5,778 bases of DNA from an uncultured Coriobacteriaceae bacterium. GTDB lineage: Bacteria > Actinomycetota > Coriobacteriia > Coriobacteriales > UMGS124. The stretch's first letter is position 1. Each line of letters opens with the position of its first letter. Below the pieces are notes generated by a model, which worked only from the letters and a program-made list of their open reading frames with translations, was not told where the DNA came from and did no database searches. The stretch is from contig CACZRK010000187.1 of assembly GCA_902783515.1 (NCBI GenBank), positions 1 to 5,778 on the forward strand, in the 5' to 3' direction. Of the stretch, positions 5,062 through 5,778 are shown in pieces. Position numbers and translations under genes: made by a program.

Positions 5062-5778
5062 CCGCCGCCTCCCCGCCCATGAAGGAGACGACGTCGATGA
5101 CCTCATGGAAGAAGTCGGCGCGCGCCCTGTCGCCGCGGCGCAGCTCGTTGAAGACGCGCCCGTCCTTGATGAAGAGCACGCGGCCGGCGTAGCTCGCGGC
5201 GAAGGAGTCGTGCGTGACCATGAGGATCGTCGCGCCCTCGGCGTTGATGCGCTGGAACGTCTCCAGGAGCAGGCGCGCGTTGCGGGAGTCGAGCGCGCCC
5301 GTCGGCTCGTCGGCGAGCACGAGCGCGGGGTCGGTCACGAGCGCGCGGGCCGCCGCGACGCGCTGGCGCTGCCCGCCGCTCATCTGGCGCGGGTACCTGT
5401 CCAGGACCTCGGTCACGCCGAGCCGCGCGCACGCGTCGCGGACGCGCCCGTCCACCGTCCGCGGGTCCGTCCGGTTGATCGTGAGGGCGAGCGCGACGTT
5501 CTCGCCGCCGGTCAGCGTGTCCAGCAGGTTCGCGTCTTGGAAGATGAACCCCAGCCGCTCGCGCCGGAAGCGCGCGAGGTCGCGCTGCCGCAGCTCCGTG
5601 ACGTCCTGCCCGTCCAGCAGGATCTGGCCCGCCGTGGGCCGGTCGATCGTCGCGATGCAATTGAGCAGCGTCGACTTCCCGCTGCCCGAGGCGCCCATGA
5701 TGGCGACGTACTCGCCCCTCTCGACGTCAAACGTGACGCCGTCGAGCGCCCTCGTGACGACGCCCCTGGACCCGTAGC
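5051..5778 (-). CDS. Bce-type ABC transporter ATP-binding protein (5' end outside window)
   Basis: This is the ATPase subunit that powers the adjacent permease. The visible 241 residues begin inside the protein (YGSRGVVTRALDGVTF) and include all nucleotide-binding motifs: Walker A GASGSGKST (about 28-36 of the visible part), Q-loop Q80 in FQDANLLDTLTGGENV, signature MSGGQ (132-136), Walker B LVLADE (152-157), D-loop GALDS (160-164) and switch histidine H189 in MVTHD. The tail RGDRARADFFHEVIDVVS is typical of BceA-like ATPases rather than LolD/MacB. Only about the first ten residues and the start codon should be missing. It ends in TAA at 5053-5051, just inside the permease gene. Regulatory genes (histidine kinase, response regulator), if present, would lie beyond the right edge. 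Confidence 0.93.
   Translation of the reverse strand, partial: YGSRGVVTRALDGVTFDVERGEYVAIMGASGSGKSTLLNCIATIDRPTAGQILLDGQDVTELRQRDLARFRRERLGFIFQDANLLDTLTGGENVALALTINRTDPRTVDGRVRDACARLGVTEVLDRYPRQMSGGQRQRVAAARALVTDPALVLADEPTGALDSRNARLLLETFQRINAEGATILMVTHDSFAASYAGRVLFIKDGRVFNELRRGDRARADFFHEVIDVVSFMGGEAADVR

Noticed and set aside
1..5778. CRISPR array, riboswitch, toxin-antitoxin pair or retron-like element
   Set aside because: No regularly spaced repeats, no recognisable riboswitch core, no reverse transcriptase and no paired small genes were seen on either strand.

Overview
The window is high-GC throughout its chromosomal part. Every gene I can support lies on the minus strand, so the biological order runs from right to left. 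The GC bias, a Bce-type peptide-responsive ABC transporter, an RlmA-type rRNA methyltransferase and a CCA-encoding tRNA-Asn together suggest a high-GC Gram-positive. My best guess is a gut or oral actinobacterium of the Coriobacteriia type, but that is inference and no marker in the window proves it.

Right half (5778 to about 1640) is ordinary chromosome. An ABC ATPase, cut at its 5' end by the window edge, overlaps by 11 nt a 715-residue FtsX-type permease with ten predicted membrane segments and a large extracellular domain. The pair looks like a BceAB-type antimicrobial-peptide sensing or detoxification exporter. After a 168-bp gap comes rlmA, a 23S rRNA guanine-N1 methyltransferase with an N-terminal zinc finger. 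A 200-bp gap with short GC-rich repeats follows, then tRNA-Asn(GTT) with its own strong intrinsic terminator.

Left half (about 1590 to 1) looks like an accessory segment lying 3' of the tRNA. It holds a 38-codon gene with lower GC than its neighbours (1307-1423), with a good ribosome binding site and a candidate extended -10 promoter. A strong hairpin (1211-1247) follows, then a lone HK97 gp10-like phage head-tail gene without its usual neighbours, and an IS3-family insertion sequence cut by the left window edge. The IS has orfA complete and the first 117 codons of orfB. The two reading frames are joined by a run of six A followed, 8 nt later, by a 9-bp stem, which is the layout of programmed -1 frameshifting. 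The simplest reading is a decayed phage or integrative element beside a tRNA gene, later hit by an IS.

I did not find a clearly new biological system. The items most worth checking are the 38-residue protein, the frameshift signal and whether the tRNA-Asn is the attachment site of the accessory segment.
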